Shown: positions 1 through 9,898 of the stretch, piece after piece
How positions within the stretch are numbered: position 1 is the first letter of the stretch
Layout: every line of letters starts with the position of its first letter
Assembly: GCA_018435665.1 (NCBI GenBank)
Contig: JAHDND010000054.1
Location: 1 to 64,000 of the forward strand
Direction: 5' to 3'
DNA from: Candidatus Thiosymbion sp.
Lineage (GTDB): Bacteria; Pseudomonadota; Gammaproteobacteria; Chromatiales; Chromatiaceae
DNA length: 64,000 bases
The notes under the pieces: generated by a model
The model's database searches: none
Told to the model about the DNA's origin: nothing
What the model saw: the letters and a program-made list of their open reading frames with translations, nothing else
Made by a program: the position numbers and the translations under genes

Positions 1-666
1 AGGGGCGTAATGGACCACAAGAGCCACTCAGAATACCCAAAATGAGCCCAAAAACGGGTTAAAACGGGCTGCTAAGTCAAAAATGACGCTCTCCAAGGGC
101 GGAAAGAGAGAAATCGGGTCATTCTTCAGCGTTTCCCTAGCAGACTTTCAATATCAAGGGTAGCCATGCGGCTAAGGTCCAGCAATGTTTGTAATGGTAT
201 TGAGGGCGTAAGAGGGCAAAGCTGACAGATAACCTATAGCACATGATTTCAGCCGTTGCAGAAAAGTCATCGACACTACTTGAAGAATAATAATCTATCT
301 ACGATTTATTGTTATTTAGGTGAAGTATATATATTATCCCATTGTAATTAATCAGTTATTCTGACCTTGGGTGCTGACTGCCAACTGTCGTACGCAGAGG
401 CTGGGCGAATGTATTCATTGAATAATGCTATATTATGTATTGATTATTTTCAGCCGTACCAGGTAGGTGTTCAACTTAGCACGTGATAGTTAGGTTTCAG
501 GTGGCGAAGGTGGTTCGGAGCGCCACGGCGAGGGGCACTTGCAAGGTGACGGTCGTCAAGCCTTTGCGGTGGACTCTAGTCTGTTTGGTTAGCCCATAGG
601 TCCTCAATTTACTTACCCATCGGGTATCATGACCCGAATCGTGCATCTCCTTTGGAGCCATCAGCC
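1..666. other. Intergenic region upstream of purL
   Basis: No coding region with a recognisable product was found here. The middle part (about 270-450) is strikingly AT-rich compared with the GC-rich window and contains several TATAAT-like strings, but I could not pair any with a convincing -35 box. The last 15 bases hold the GGAG ribosome binding site for purL. The region may contain the purL promoter and the end of an upstream unit lying outside the window. Confidence 0.5.
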
Positions 667-3600
667 ATGCTCGTCCTACGCGGCGCCCCCGCCCTGTCCG
701 ATTTCCGTCTCCACAAGCTTGAGCGGCGTCTGGCGGCTGCTATTGGCCGGCAAGTAGAGCTCTACGCCGAGTTCCGCCATTTCGTCGAACTGGAGCAGAC
801 CCTGGACCAGCAGGAGGTTGCCACCCTGGAGCGGCTCCTGCGCTACGGTCCCAGACTGGTTAGTCACCAGCCCACTGGCGAACTCCTGCTGGTCGTGCCG
901 CGACCGGGAACCATCTCCCCCTGGTCCTCCAAGGCCACGGATATCGCCCACAATTGTGGCCTCACCAAGATCCGGCGGATCGAACGCGGCATCGCCTACT
1001 GGCTCGACGATCCGAAAGTGAGCGCTCTGGCGGTTGGTAAGAAGGGGGATGGCAAGGCGGGGGATAGCAGCCGTCAGCCTCTGCTGGACGGGGGTGCGGG
1101 GGGGGAAGCGGGTCCTCACGGCACCGCGGATGCTGAAAGGCCGGGCCAGGTTGGAACCCTCACTGGCGCCCTCACCGGCCCCCTGACCACGGCTGAACGC
1201 CGGGCGGCCAGGGCCGTGCTCCATGACCGCATGACCCAGCAGGTCCTGTGCGACGAGGAGGATGCCGCCAGCCTCTTCATCCAGGCCGAGCCCCGGCCCT
1301 GCCTGCGGGTGGACCTGCTGACCGGCGGCCGCGCCGCCCTGGTCCAGGCCAATGTCGATCTGGGCCTGGCCCTGTCGGACGACGAGATCGACTACCTGGT
1401 GGACAGCTTCACCGGCCTGCGCCGCAATCCCACCGACGTGGAGCTGATGATGTTCGCCCAGGCCAATTCGGAGCATTGCCGGCACAAGATCTTCAACGCC
1501 TCCTGGGTCATCGACGGCCAGCCCCAGCGCTATTTCCTGTTCGGCATGATCCGCCATACCACCGAGCAGTCCCCGGACAAGGTGCTCTCGGCCTATCGCG
1601 ACAATGCCGCCGTCATCCAGGGCTGGGAGGGGCGGCGCCTGATGCCCTCCCCCGAGGACGGGGTCTATGGGGAACACGCCGAGGACATCCACATCCTGAT
1701 GAAGGTGGAGACCCACAATCACCCCACCGCCATCGCCCCGGACCCGGGGGCGGCCACCGGTTCCGGCGGCGAGATCCGCGACGAGGGCGCTACCGGGCGC
1801 GGCTCCAAGCCCAAGGCCGGGCTGTGCGGCTTCTCCGTCTCCAACCTGCGCATTCCCGGCCTGGAGCGGCCCTGGGAACGGGACCACGGTCGGCCCGGAC
1901 GCATCGTCTCGGCCTTGGACATCATGCTGGAGGGGCCCATCGGGGCCGCCGCCTTTAATAATGAGTATGGCCGGCCCAATCTGTGCGGCTACTTCCGCAC
2001 CTACGAGCAGGCGGTCCCCGGCCCCGGGGGCAGCGAGCTGCGCGGCTACCACAAGCCGATCATGATCGCCGGCGGCCTGGGCAACATTCGCCCCGAGCAC
2101 GTCGCCAAGCGCCCCTTCCCGCCGGGCTCGCCTCTGGTGGTGTTGGGCGGGCCGGCCATGCTCATCGGCCTGGGGGGCGGCGCCGCCTCCAGCATGGCCT
2201 CCGGGGCCTCGGCGGAGGATCTGGATTTCGCCTCCGTCCAGCGCGCCAACCCGGAGATGCAGCGCCGCTGTCAGGAGGTCATCGACCGCTGCTGCGCCCG
2301 CGGCGAGGACAGCCCCATCCTCTTCATCCATGACGTCGGCGCCGGCGGCCTGTCCAACGCCCTGCCGGAACTGGTCCACGACGCCGGCCGCGGCGGTCGC
2401 TTCGAGCTGCGGGCGGTGCCCAACGACGACCCCGGCATGTCGCCCATGGAGATTTGGTGCAACGAGTCTCAGGAGCGCTATGTCCTGGCCATCGCCGCCG
2501 AGCGCCTGGAGGAGTTCAGGGCCATCTGCGAGCGCGAGCGCTGCCCCTACGCGGTGGTGGGGGAGACCACGGCGGAGCAGCACCTGCTGCTGGGGGATGC
2601 CCACTTTGGCAATGCCCCCATCGACATGCCCATGCCCCTGCTGTTCGGCAAGCCGCCGCGCATGTTGCGGGAGGTGCGCCATCACCCCTTCCACAAACCG
2701 GCCCTGGACCTGATCGGGATCGACCTGAAGGAGGCGGCCCTGCGCGTCCTGCGCCTGCCGGCGGTGGCGGACAAGACCTTTCTCATCACCATCGGCGACC
2801 GCAGCATCACCGGGATGGTGGCGCGGGACCAGATGGTCGGCCCCTGGCAGGTGCCGGTGGCGGACGTGGCGGTGACCACCAGCGACTGCTTCGGCTTCGC
2901 CGGCGAGGCCATGGCCCTGGGCGAGCGCACGCCCCTGGCCCTGATCGACGCCGCCGCCTCCGGGCGCCTGGCGGTGGGGGAGGCCATCACCAACCTGGCG
3001 GCGGCGGATATCGCCGCCCTGGGCGACATCAAGCTCTCCGCCAACTGGATGGCCGCCGCCGGTCACCCCGGCGAGGACGCCCGGCTGTATGAGACGGTCA
3101 GGGCGGTGGGCCTGGAGCTCTGCCCGGCCCTGGGGATCGCCATCCCGGTGGGCAAGGACTCCATGAGCATGAAGACGGTGTGGGAGCAGGACGGCGAGCG
3201 CCGGGCCATGACCGCGCCCCTGTCCCTCATCGTCTCCGCCTTCGCCCCGGTGACTGACGCCCGCCGCACCCTGACACCCCAGTTGCGCCTGGATCAGGGC
3301 GATACGGACCTGATCCTCATCGACCTGGGGGCTGGGCGTAACCGCCTCGGTGGCTCCTGCCTGGCTCAGGTTTACGGTCAGGTCGGCAACCAGGGACCGG
3401 ACCTGGAGCATCCCGAGGCCCTCAAGCGCTTCTTCGCCGCCATCCGCGAACTGGCGGGCGAGGGGCTGATCCTGGCCTACCACGATCGCTCCGATGGCGG
3501 CCTCTTCGTCACCCTGTGCGAGATGGCCTTCGCCGGGCGCTGTGGGCTGGAGATCGACCTGGATGCCCTGGGCAGCGACGATCTCCTGGGTGTCCTCTTC

Positions 3601-4809
3601 AATGAGGAATTGGGCGCCGTCATCCAGGTCCGGCATACCGATACCGACGATGCCCTCAAGGTGCTGCACGATCAGGGCCTGGGTGCCCTGTCGTTCGTCA
3701 TCGGCTCCCCCCTGGGCGCCAATGGAGCGATGACGGCAGGGGCGGCGAACCTGCCGGCGGGAAGGGCCATGACCGGGACAGGGGACGCTGGTCCCGCCAT
3801 CCTGGGCCAGGCGTCCATCCGCTTCCTGCGTCATGGCGCCGCGGTGTTGGAGGGCACGCGGATCGAGTTCCAGCGCGCCTGGTCCGAGACGACCTTCGCC
3901 CTCCAGTCCCTGCGCGACCACCCGGATTGCGCCGCCGAGGAACACGCCCGCATCGCCGTTAGCCGAGACCCCGGGCTCCACGCCGCGCTGAGTTTCGATC
4001 CCGAGGAAGACATCGCCGTCCCCTTCATCCTCACCGGGGCCAGGCCACGCCTGGCGGTGCTGCGCGAGCAAGGGGTTAATGGCCAGGTGGAGATGGCGGC
4101 CGCCTTTCATCAGGCCGGCTTCGCATGCGTCGATGTCCACATGTCGGACATCATCGCCGGCCGGATCGGGCTGGAGGACTTCCGGGGCCTGGTGGCCTGC
4201 GGTGGCTTCTCCTACGGCGACGTCCTCGGGGCCGGGGAGGGCTGGGCCAAGTCCATCCTCTTCAACCCCCGCGCCCGCGACCAGTTTCAGGCCTTCTTCG
4301 CCCGCCCGGATACCTTCGCCTTGGGGGTGTGCAACGGTTGCCAGATGCTCTCCAACCTGCGGGAACTCATCCCCGGGGCGGAACACTGGCCGCATTTCGT
4401 GCGCAACCGCTCCGAGCAGTTCGAGGCCCGCACGGTCATGGTCGAGGTCCTGGAGACTCACTCCCTGCTGCTCGCCGGCATGGCCGGCTCGCGGATGCCG
4501 ATCGCCGTCGCCCATGGCGAGGGGCGGGCCGAGTTCCGCGATGGCGATCATCTGCGCTCCGCTGGCAGCCGGGTGGCCCTCCGTTACATCGAAAATGCCG
4601 GTGGCATCGCCGAGCGTTACCCCGCCAACCCGAACGGCTCACCCCTGGGTATCGCCGGCCTGACCAGCAGGGATGGCCGGGTCACCATCATGATGCCTCA
4701 TCCCGAGCGGGTCTTTCGTGCCGTCCAGCATAGCTGGCGACCCGACGGCTGGGGGGATGATGGTCCCTGGCTGCGTCTCTTCCGTAATGCCCGGGTCTGG
4801 GTGGGTTGA
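667..4809 (+). CDS. purL: Phosphoribosylformylglycinamidine synthase PurL
   Basis: Single-chain (large) PurL of purine biosynthesis. It converts FGAR, glutamine and ATP to FGAM in the cytosol. The 1380-residue protein has the N-terminal PurS-like part, two AIRS/synthetase repeats (motifs such as [11 protein letters not shown] near residue 343) and a C-terminal class I glutaminase. The glutaminase nucleophile is the Cys of GVCNGCQM (about residue 1222), with the catalytic His in MMPHPERV (about 1345). The start is ATG 667 (MLVLRGAP, the usual PurL N-terminus), with GGAG at 654-657; a TTG at 652 is in frame but less likely. The protein is longer than the roughly 1300 residues usual for the family because of a Gly-rich insertion at about residues 118-173 between the N-terminal and linker domains. 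It appears monocistronic. Confidence 0.97.
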   Translation: MLVLRGAPALSDFRLHKLERRLAAAIGRQVELYAEFRHFVELEQTLDQQEVATLERLLRYGPRLVSHQPTGELLLVVPRPGTISPWSSKATDIAHNCGLTKIRRIERGIAYWLDDPKVSALAVGKKGDGKAGDSSRQPLLDGGAGGEAGPHGTADAERPGQVGTLTGALTGPLTTAERRAARAVLHDRMTQQVLCDEEDAASLFIQAEPRPCLRVDLLTGGRAALVQANVDLGLALSDDEIDYLVDSFTGLRRNPTDVELMMFAQANSEHCRHKIFNASWVIDGQPQRYFLFGMIRHTTEQSPDKVLSAYRDNAAVIQGWEGRRLMPSPEDGVYGEHAEDIHILMKVETHNHPTAIAPDPGAATGSGGEIRDEGATGRGSKPKAGLCGFSVSNLRIPGLERPWERDHGRPGRIVSALDIMLEGPIGAAAFNNEYGRPNLCGYFRTYEQAVPGPGGSELRGYHKPIMIAGGLGNIRPEHVAKRPFPPGSPLVVLGGPAMLIGLGGGAASSMASGASAEDLDFASVQRANPEMQRRCQEVIDRCCARGEDSPILFIHDVGAGGLSNALPELVHDAGRGGRFELRAVPNDDPGMSPMEIWCNESQERYVLAIAAERLEEFRAICERERCPYAVVGETTAEQHLLLGDAHFGNAPIDMPMPLLFGKPPRMLREVRHHPFHKPALDLIGIDLKEAALRVLRLPAVADKTFLITIGDRSITGMVARDQMVGPWQVPVADVAVTTSDCFGFAGEAMALGERTPLALIDAAASGRLAVGEAITNLAAADIAALGDIKLSANWMAAAGHPGEDARLYETVRAVGLELCPALGIAIPVGKDSMSMKTVWEQDGERRAMTAPLSLIVSAFAPVTDARRTLTPQLRLDQGDTDLILIDLGAGRNRLGGSCLAQVYGQVGNQGPDLEHPEALKRFFAAIRELAGEGLILAYHDRSDGGLFVTLCEMAFAGRCGLEIDLDALGSDDLLGVLFNEELGAVIQVRHTDTDDALKVLHDQGLGALSFVIGSPLGANGAMTAGAANLPAGRAMTGTGDAGPAILGQASIRFLRHGAAVLEGTRIEFQRAWSETTFALQSLRDHPDCAAEEHARIAVSRDPGLHAALSFDPEEDIAVPFILTGARPRLAVLREQGVNGQVEMAAAFHQAGFACVDVHMSDIIAGRIGLEDFRGLVACGGFSYGDVLGAGEGWAKSILFNPRARDQFQAFFARPDTFALGVCNGCQMLSNLRELIPGAEHWPHFVRNRSEQFEARTVMVEVLETHSLLLAGMAGSRMPIAVAHGEGRAEFRDGDHLRSAGSRVALRYIENAGGIAERYPANPNGSPLGIAGLTSRDGRVTIMMPHPERVFRAVQHSWRPDGWGDDGPWLRLFRNARVWVG

Positions 4810-5260
4810 CGGTTATGGATATTGAGAGGGGGCTTCTATGGATATAGGGGGAAGCGGAAAATCGCCCACCCCTCTTGCTGAGGGCCGCCGGCCGCTCGTC
4901 ATCGCGCCGTTCGTGCCCGACCGAGGAGCTGGAGTTTGGCGGCCAACGGCCCAGAACCTGGTCCGAGATGTTGTGGAAATCACCCATGAGAACTTGGTGC
5001 CACATCGATCACGGCCCGCCGGATGTCTGGGTGCTGGTGGCACCTCAAAAGGGAAAAAAAGGCAAGAGGAATCCAACGAGGAACTCCCGGGCTCGTGGTT
5101 TTGGGGGTGGCGGCGACATGTTCGCAGATCATTTGTTGTACAAAATATACAGTAGCAAAGCTGTGACGCATCTTCCGAGCTTCTTATTATTATCTGTATC
5201 AACAAGTTATAAAACAACCGGGGTTGGGTCGTTGCGAATTTGTCTGTAGGGGAAAAAGGT

Positions 5261-5290
5261 TGCACTATAGCCTGCGTTTTACGCTACAAT
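5261..5290 (+). promoter_or_regulatory. Candidate sigma70 promoter
   Basis: TTGCAC at 5261-5266 and TACAAT at 5285-5290 are separated by 18 bases, a good match to a sigma70 promoter. It would start transcription near 5297, directly ahead of a segment with strong self-complementarity. It could drive a small RNA or a long leader for the ompA-like gene. Confidence 0.45.
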
Positions 5291-5296
5291 TAGGAA

Positions 5297-5392
5297 CGAC
5301 AGACGATTAAGCGCAACAGGGGTTGTCGCCCGTGAGGACGCCAGGCGGATTCCCCGACAAGCCCTCGGGTGAGGGCGTCGTTGTTGTTATTC
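5297..5392 (+). ncRNA. Candidate structured small RNA or attenuating leader
   Basis: GGGGTTGTCG (5319-5328) can pair with CGACAAGCCC (5355-5364) with one mismatch. A second hairpin, GCCCTC-GGGT-GAGGGC (5361-5376), is followed by a T-rich stretch (5377-5391) that resembles an imperfect intrinsic terminator. The two stems share bases 5361-5364 and so are mutually exclusive, as in an attenuator. No known RNA family was recognised. It could instead simply be a 5' UTR. Confidence 0.3.
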
Positions 5393-5400
5393 GTCTAAGG

Positions 5401-5406
5401 TATAAT
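5401..5406 (+). promoter_or_regulatory. Candidate -10 box of ompA-like gene
   Basis: A perfect TATAAT lies 69 bases before the start codon at 5475. The hexamer 17 bases upstream (TCGTTG at 5378-5383) is a weak -35 match. It is probably the proximal promoter of the ompA-like gene. Confidence 0.45.
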
Positions 5407-5474
5407 TTCAGGCCTAGGCCCATACGACGATTTCTAAACCAAGTCCTTCTAACCTGAACAGAGGATAAGAGAAC

Positions 5475-6062
5475 ATGTACAAAACGACGAAGATTCTAGG
5501 CCGCATCGCGCCGATCGCGCTGGCCGTTTCCCTCATGGCCCCTGCCGCTCAAGCGGTCGAGCAGGACAGCTTCTGGTTCGCCTCGGGCGACGCTTCGCTT
5601 CCCCAAGGTCAGGCCTGGGTCAACAGCGCTGGCGAGTGCTGGCGTAGTGCCTATCCGGATGGGCCCAACAACCTACCTCCCTGCGCCGCCCCCAAGGTTG
5701 TCGTCGCCGAGAAAGTGACCGTCCGCCTGAACTTTGAGTTCGATAAGTACCATGTCCCGACCAATGTCGTGAACAAGGAGGAAATTGCCCTGATCGACAA
5801 GTACATCGCGGACATCCAGGCGACCCCCGAGACCGAGGTGGTTACCGTTGTGGGCCACACCGATGCCGTGGGTTCGGATGCCTACAACATGGCCCTGGGT
5901 CAGCGCCGTGCGGATGCCGTGCGTAGTTACATCATCGAGCAGGGTTATCCCGCCCAGAATGTGGCCCCCGCCAAGTCCATGGGCAAACGTGACTTGTTGC
6001 CGGAGTATCCGCCGGATTCCCTCGAGCAGCGCCGTGTCGTGCTGACCAAAGTCGATCGCTAA
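5475..6062 (+). CDS. Exported OmpA-family protein
   Basis: A 195-residue protein with a Sec signal peptide (basic start, hydrophobic core, cleavage after about AAQA at residue 27), a short Cys-containing linker and a C-terminal OmpA-like peptidoglycan-binding domain (about residues 80-195). Typical OmpA-C elements are visible, including the VGHTDAVGSDAYN segment and the following RRADAV helix. It is expected in the periplasm or outer membrane, tethering envelope to cell wall. There is no N-terminal beta-barrel, so it is not full OmpA. The start at 5475 is preceded by GAGGATAAGAG. The gene stands alone between its own promoter and a strong terminator. Confidence 0.88.
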   Translation: MYKTTKILGRIAPIALAVSLMAPAAQAVEQDSFWFASGDASLPQGQAWVNSAGECWRSAYPDGPNNLPPCAAPKVVVAEKVTVRLNFEFDKYHVPTNVVNKEEIALIDKYIADIQATPETEVVTVVGHTDAVGSDAYNMALGQRRADAVRSYIIEQGYPAQNVAPAKSMGKRDLLPEYPPDSLEQRRVVLTKVDR

Positions 6063-6114
6063 TAATCTTGGCCTGTTGCTGGGGGGTATGACCCCTTGAG
6101 CTGCAGAGAATGAC

Positions 6115-6148
6115 AAACCGGCCACGCTTGAGTGGCCGGTTTTTTTTT
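6115..6148 (+). terminator. Rho-independent terminator after ompA-like gene
   Basis: A perfect 11-bp stem (AAACCGGCCAC, 6115-6125, with GTGGCCGGTTT, 6132-6142) has a 6-base loop and runs into nine consecutive T residues. It ends the ompA-like transcript. Confidence 0.95.
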
Positions 6149-6459
6149 CGCCGGCGATTCCGGCGCGGGTGAAAATGGCCGGTGCAGGTTGCAGGTGCTG
6201 GCAAAGGCTGCGCCTGTGCCAGGGTTATGGACCTGGCCGTCATGGAGGGTCTCCAACTGACCAACCCGATGAAAACCCTAGGTGACTTCGGCTTATAGAT
6301 CTTCCCTCTCAAGGGATGGGTTGCAGGTGGGTTATCGCTCCTGGATAAACGGCGATCAGTCTTGGAAGGGCACCCCGTCGATAGGATCTGATCGAGGTCA
6401 AGGCATCTTCTTCTGATGCGGGCAAACCTGATCATCCCCATTCCTACCGAGAAACTATC
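6149..6459. other. Intergenic region ahead of hemerythrin operon
   Basis: No gene is supported. The region holds an FNR-like palindrome at 6388-6401 and the presumed promoter of the hemerythrin operon. A GG-N10-GC pair at 6200-6213 resembles a poor sigma54 site, but its -12 element is wrong, so it is not called. Confidence 0.5.
6388..6401. promoter_or_regulatory. FNR/Dnr-like box
   Basis: CTGAT-CGAG-GTCAA matches the TTGAT-N4-ATCAA consensus of the Crp/FNR family at 8 of 10 conserved positions. It lies about 58-72 bases before the hemerythrin start codon, a plausible activator position. The downstream genes (hemerythrin, DUF2249, NnrS-like) are of types often controlled by FNR or Dnr, which supports the call. 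Confidence 0.5.
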
Positions 6460-6897
6460 ATGAACGACGCCATTTCCACCTATATGACCGCGGATCATCG
6501 GCATTGTGATCAATATCTTGCCAGCTTCGAGCAGGCTGTGGACCGCGGTGAATGGGAACCGGCCGGCATTTCTGGTCAGGATCTCAGAACCTCCCTGCTG
6601 AGCCATTTCGCCCGGGAGGAGGAAAAGTTGTTTCCTGATCTGCTGGCGGTCGACCCGCGTGCCCGGGGGCCGGTACAGGTCATGACCATGGAGCATCGCC
6701 AGATGCGCGCCCTGCTCGACGAGCTGCGGGAGGCCCTTGGCAAGCAGGATGCGCCGGGCTGTCTCGGTCTGGCGGAGACGCTGCATTTTCTCATCCAGCA
6801 GCATAACGCCAAGGAGGAGGGCATTCTCTATCCCCTGGCGGACCAGGGCCTGGCCCCCCGGGCGGAAGAGCTGGTAGAGCAACTCAAGGCATTCTGA
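6460..6897 (+). CDS. Hemerythrin HHE-domain protein
   Basis: A 145-residue cytosolic four-helix protein with metal-ligand His/Glu motifs spread over the helices: TADHRHCDQY (residues 10-19), LLSHFAREEEKLFP (about 46-59), MTMEHRQM (about 75) and IQQHNAKEEGILYP (about 112-126). This HHE pattern binds a di-iron centre and is used in O2/NO sensing, binding or iron-sulfur repair. The gene is first of a tight three-gene unit, 9 bases before a DUF2249 gene, with an FNR-like box upstream. That context favours a role in NO or low-oxygen response; the exact substrate is not readable from sequence. Confidence 0.88.
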   Translation: MNDAISTYMTADHRHCDQYLASFEQAVDRGEWEPAGISGQDLRTSLLSHFAREEEKLFPDLLAVDPRARGPVQVMTMEHRQMRALLDELREALGKQDAPGCLGLAETLHFLIQQHNAKEEGILYPLADQGLAPRAEELVEQLKAF

Positions 6898-6906
6898 GGT
6901 ATACAC

Positions 6907-7125
6907 ATGGACAAGGAGCTGGATGTCAGCGATCTGGAGCCCCCGGAGCCCCTGGAACGTATCCTGGATGCCCTCATGGAACTCAGGTCGGGTGAATGCC
7001 TCGCCGTCAGCCACCGCCGCCTGCCCTATCCGCTCTTCGATATGTTGCGGCGCATGGGCCATCGCTATGAGACGACGGGTGAAGAGGGGCGATATCGCAT
7101 TCTGATCTGGCCGAGCGGCGAATGA
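6907..7125 (+). CDS. DUF2249 small protein
   Basis: A 72-residue protein matching the DUF2249 (SirA/TusA-like fold) pattern: an LDVSDLEPPEPLERIL start, a central LRSGECLAVSHRRLPYPLFDML stretch and a terminal beta strand YRILIWP. Members commonly accompany hemerythrin and denitrification genes; their biochemical function is unknown. The gene starts 9 bases after the hemerythrin stop, and its stop overlaps the start of the next gene by four bases (ATGA at 7122-7125), which indicates translational coupling. Confidence 0.82.
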   Translation: MDKELDVSDLEPPEPLERILDALMELRSGECLAVSHRRLPYPLFDMLRRMGHRYETTGEEGRYRILIWPSGE

Positions 7126-8405
7126 TCGATACTCGCGGCCTCAGCCTGGACCAGGCACCGCCCTTTCATATTCCGGCGCGCTTCTTTCTCACGGCGCCCC
7201 TGTTCGTGCTCCTGGCGGGTTTGCTGCTGCTGTGGGAAGGACCTTCCCTGCTCGCCTCGCGCTGGCTGCCCCTGGCCCTAGCGATGACCCACCTGATCGT
7301 CATCGGCTATCTGGGCCTGCTGATGTGTGGCGCCCTGCTGCAAATGCTGCCGGTGGTCCTGGGGGCGCCGGTGCCCGCGGTGCGTTGGGTGGGAAGTCTG
7401 ACTCACCCGCTGCTCGGCCTCGGTGCCCTGTTCCTGGCCGGTGGCCTCGGCTATGGCCTGCCCTGGTCCCTGGCATGGGGAGCGGTTGCCAGCGCCCTGG
7501 GGTTTATCTGCTTTTTGCTGCCGGTCACCCTGGCCCTGTGGCATGCGCGGGGGGAGCCTGGGACCCGGCGCGCCCTGCGCGCGGCCGCCCTGGCCTTGCT
7601 TGTCACGTTGCTGCTTGGCCTGGTGCTGAGCACCTTTCTGCTCGGCCTTCTCCCCTTGGGAAACTTCACGGGCTGGGTCAATGCCCATGTCATCTGGGGA
7701 CTGCTGGGCTGGGTGGGATTGCTGGTGATCGGGGTCGCCGTTCAGGTCATTCCGCTGTTTTTCGTTACCCCGCCTTATCCCGCCCTGGCCCGGGCCTGGC
7801 TGGCGCCCCTGCTGCTAATCTTGATCGTCCTCGCCAGCCTGGCCGAGGTCAGGGGTTGGGATCTTACCGCCACCCTTGCCCTGGGGACGGTTGGCGCGGG
7901 CTTTGTCCTGTTCGCCCTGCTGACCCTGTGGCTCCTGGTCCGGCGCGGCCGGCGCCGGCTCGATCCCACCCTGCTGCACTGGGGGACCGCCATGCTCTCG
8001 GTGGTCGCCGCCTTCCTCGCCTGGATGCTGAACGCACCCCCAACGCTGGTCGGCATCCTGTTGCTCGTCGGGGTCGGACTGGGCTTGCCGGCGGGAATGC
8101 TGTTCAAGATCCTGCCGTTCCTCGCCTGGTTTCATCTCCAGCATCGCCAGTTGGCGTCCGGCCGCTTCGACCTGCGCATCCCCCACATGGGCAGCCTGCT
8201 AGCGGTGAACTGGGCGCGGACCCAGTTCGGCCTGCATCTACTGGCACTGCTGCTGGGGATGGTCGCCCTGGCCGTCCCCGCCCTGGCACGTCCGGCGGGT
8301 CTGGTCCTATTCCTGTCTGGCTTGGTGCTGGAGGGGTTGCTGGTGGGCGTGGTGCTGCGTTACCGGCGGGCATCCAGGGCCTTTATGGCCACCCCAGCCC
8401 CTTGA
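7122..8405 (+). CDS. Polytopic membrane protein, NnrS-like/heme-copper-like
   Basis: A 427-residue integral membrane protein with about 11-12 hydrophobic segments. Conserved-looking His residues sit at helix edges (AMTHLIVIGYLG near residue 50, VNAHVIWG near 188, TLLHWGTAML near 285, LAWFHLQHRQL near 332), reminiscent of NnrS or heme-copper oxidase subunit I relatives. It is the last gene of the hemerythrin-DUF2249 unit and overlaps DUF2249 by four bases. Genes of this type cluster with NO metabolism in denitrifiers. I infer a heme/metal-linked membrane role in NO or oxygen stress; the family assignment is tentative. Confidence 0.65.
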   Translation: MIDTRGLSLDQAPPFHIPARFFLTAPLFVLLAGLLLLWEGPSLLASRWLPLALAMTHLIVIGYLGLLMCGALLQMLPVVLGAPVPAVRWVGSLTHPLLGLGALFLAGGLGYGLPWSLAWGAVASALGFICFLLPVTLALWHARGEPGTRRALRAAALALLVTLLLGLVLSTFLLGLLPLGNFTGWVNAHVIWGLLGWVGLLVIGVAVQVIPLFFVTPPYPALARAWLAPLLLILIVLASLAEVRGWDLTATLALGTVGAGFVLFALLTLWLLVRRGRRRLDPTLLHWGTAMLSVVAAFLAWMLNAPPTLVGILLLVGVGLGLPAGMLFKILPFLAWFHLQHRQLASGRFDLRIPHMGSLLAVNWARTQFGLHLLALLLGMVALAVPALARPAGLVLFLSGLVLEGLLVGVVLRYRRASRAFMATPAP

Positions 8406-8449
8406 CCGGACTGGTGCATGCCGATCTGACTGCACATCGCAAGGAGTTG

Positions 8450-8626
8450 GGTTATCGAGATTGCCCAGCAATTTTCGGATTTCCTGGGTCAGGATGCGTT
8501 TGGCGAGGGGCAATCTGAATCGGTCCTGGTAGGCTTGACGACCGCTTCCTCGCGGTCGACACCCCCCGCCAGATTGCCCCGACCCTTCCCATCCATGCCA
8601 AAAGCTGAAATGCACTGGCTATAACC
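8450..8626. repeat. Nested-palindrome repeat, copy R1 (full length)
   Basis: A full copy of a dispersed intergenic element. Outer ends GGTTAT (8450-8455) and ATAACC (8621-8626) are inverted. Inner arms carry imperfect inverted copies of a CAATTTTCGG/CAAAAGCTG-type and CTGGGTC/GACCCTTCC-type sequence. The centre is a hairpin, CGACCGC (8539-8545), loop TTCCTC, GCGGTCG (8552-8558). It sits between the convergent NnrS-like and tauE/safE genes, where it could act as a transcription barrier. No open reading frame of note lies inside. Confidence 0.75.
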
Positions 8627-8721
8627 GCCTCTTCTCTCCACCCCCCGATCTTGTCCATTCCGCCATTCATCCATCCAATCAGACTTGGCGCGCGCCTGGC
8701 TGGAATGTGGTGATCCGGTGC

Positions 8722-9636
8722 TCAACCCAGGAGGCGGCTGAGGAGGAGAACGCCCAGGATGAGGGTGAATAGGCCGACCCCGCGGCGAATACCGGTTTCC
8801 GGCAGGTGCCTGACCGTGGCGGTGGCCAGCGGGACGGAGAGCAGGGCGCCGGTCACCAGGGGCAGGGTGAGGGACCAGTCGATGCCGCTCTTGAAGTAGA
8901 GGTAGGCGCCGAGACCGACCGCGCAGGTCAGGGCCTCGGCCATGGAGGTGATGGCCACCGCCTGGCGGGCGGGGACTCCGGACACCACTTGGCCGGAAGT
9001 CACCAGGGGTCCGTAGCCGCCGCCGCTGAGGCCCTTGTTGAAGGCCGCGACCAGGCCGATGGTGAGAATGCCGCCGCGATGGTAACGGATCTGACGGCGG
9101 GCGGTGAGGAGGGTGATCAGGCCCATGGACAGGACTATGACCGCGATCAGCAGCGAAAACCACTGGGCGGAGATCTTGACCGCCAGCATGACCGCCACGA
9201 TGGCGCCCAGGGCGCTGAGGAGACCGAGCAGGCCGAAAGTGCGGCGGGCCGCCGGATCATTGCGCAGGTCGATGTTGCCGTCGCGATGGTGCATGGCGCC
9301 GGCGGCCAGGCCGGTGAGCAGTTCCGACAGGAGCACGGCGGGTACGATCTGCAAGGGCTCATAGCCAGCGAGCATCAGGAGGGGCGTCAGGGTCGTGCCA
9401 TAACCCATGCCCAGGCTCGAGTCCAGGTACTCGCAACCCAGGGCCGCCAGGAAGATGATCAGTAGGGTCCCGGTCGTCCAGTTGGCCTCTGGCGCCGCCA
9501 GCCAACCCAGGTCTCGCAGGACGCCCAGGGTGGCGAAGGCCCCCAGTGTCAGACCGATCAGACTGGCCAGGAACAACAGGCGGGTACGATGCCACTGATA
9601 GAAGGTTTCGAGGGAGAGCAGGGCTTGGCGTAGCAT
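8722..9636 (-). CDS. TauE/SafE family sulfite/anion exporter
   Basis: A 304-residue membrane protein with eight or so hydrophobic helices and the duplicated TauE/SafE pattern: an N-terminal half with LGMGYGTTLTPLLMLAG (about residues 75-91) and a C-terminal half with AFNKGLSGGGYGPLVTSGQ (about 190-208). These proteins move sulfite, organosulfonates or related anions out across the inner membrane. A longer N-terminal cytoplasmic/helical extension (about 40 residues) precedes the first core helix. The gene is monocistronic on the minus strand, convergent with the NnrS-like gene and divergent from the NorR-like regulator; the substrate is unknown. Confidence 0.85.
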   Translation of the reverse strand: MLRQALLSLETFYQWHRTRLLFLASLIGLTLGAFATLGVLRDLGWLAAPEANWTTGTLLIIFLAALGCEYLDSSLGMGYGTTLTPLLMLAGYEPLQIVPAVLLSELLTGLAAGAMHHRDGNIDLRNDPAARRTFGLLGLLSALGAIVAVMLAVKISAQWFSLLIAVIVLSMGLITLLTARRQIRYHRGGILTIGLVAAFNKGLSGGGYGPLVTSGQVVSGVPARQAVAITSMAEALTCAVGLGAYLYFKSGIDWSLTLPLVTGALLSVPLATATVRHLPETGIRRGVGLFTLILGVLLLSRLLG

Positions 9637-9898
9637 GGGAGGTCTCCAGGGAGCGCGTGATGGTCCTGTCCCGGGATTATCAGAAAACGTGCCAGGTTAA
9701 GCCTCTTCCGTTGGAGTTCTCACATCTATTTGATAATAATATAAAATTTTCACCGGTGATGGTGGAGCAGCGTGAAATCAGAGTTGTCGCTCTCCTCGGC
9801 TCCGCAGCGGTAGGGAGGCCATTCGCCTTAGCCGGGAAATGTGACGGTTTTGCCGTTAATAAGCCGGATTTTCCGTTAACTTTCCGTTAAGCTAAAGT
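9637..9898. other. Intergenic region upstream of tauE/safE gene
   Basis: No gene is seen. It holds an AT-rich stretch at about 9730-9760 and three copies of CCGTTAA (9853-9859, 9873-9879, 9884-9890); the last two are 11 bases apart. These could be regulator half-sites serving tauE/safE or the NorR-like gene. Confidence 0.45.

Larger units (their letters stand above)
4810..5474. other. Intergenic region between purL and ompA-like gene
   Basis: Overlapping open frames on both strands here (about 4813-5265) have no recognisable family, poor starts and atypical composition, so I do not call a gene. Two copies of ATGGATAT lie just after the purL stop. The 3' half becomes AT-rich and carries two promoter-like elements and a foldable segment, annotated separately. 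Confidence 0.5.

Noticed and set aside
676..4551. A 1291-residue open frame antisense to purL
   Set aside because: It is a codon-bias shadow of GC-rich purL; its composition is Gly/Gln/His-rich with no domain.
4813..5265. Overlapping open frames on both strands after purL
   Set aside because: No recognisable family, poor starts, and the frames overlap each other on opposite strands.
6200..6213. Sigma54-like GG-N10-GC site upstream of the hemerythrin gene
   Set aside because: The -12 part is GCGC rather than TTGC and it lies about 250 bases from the gene.
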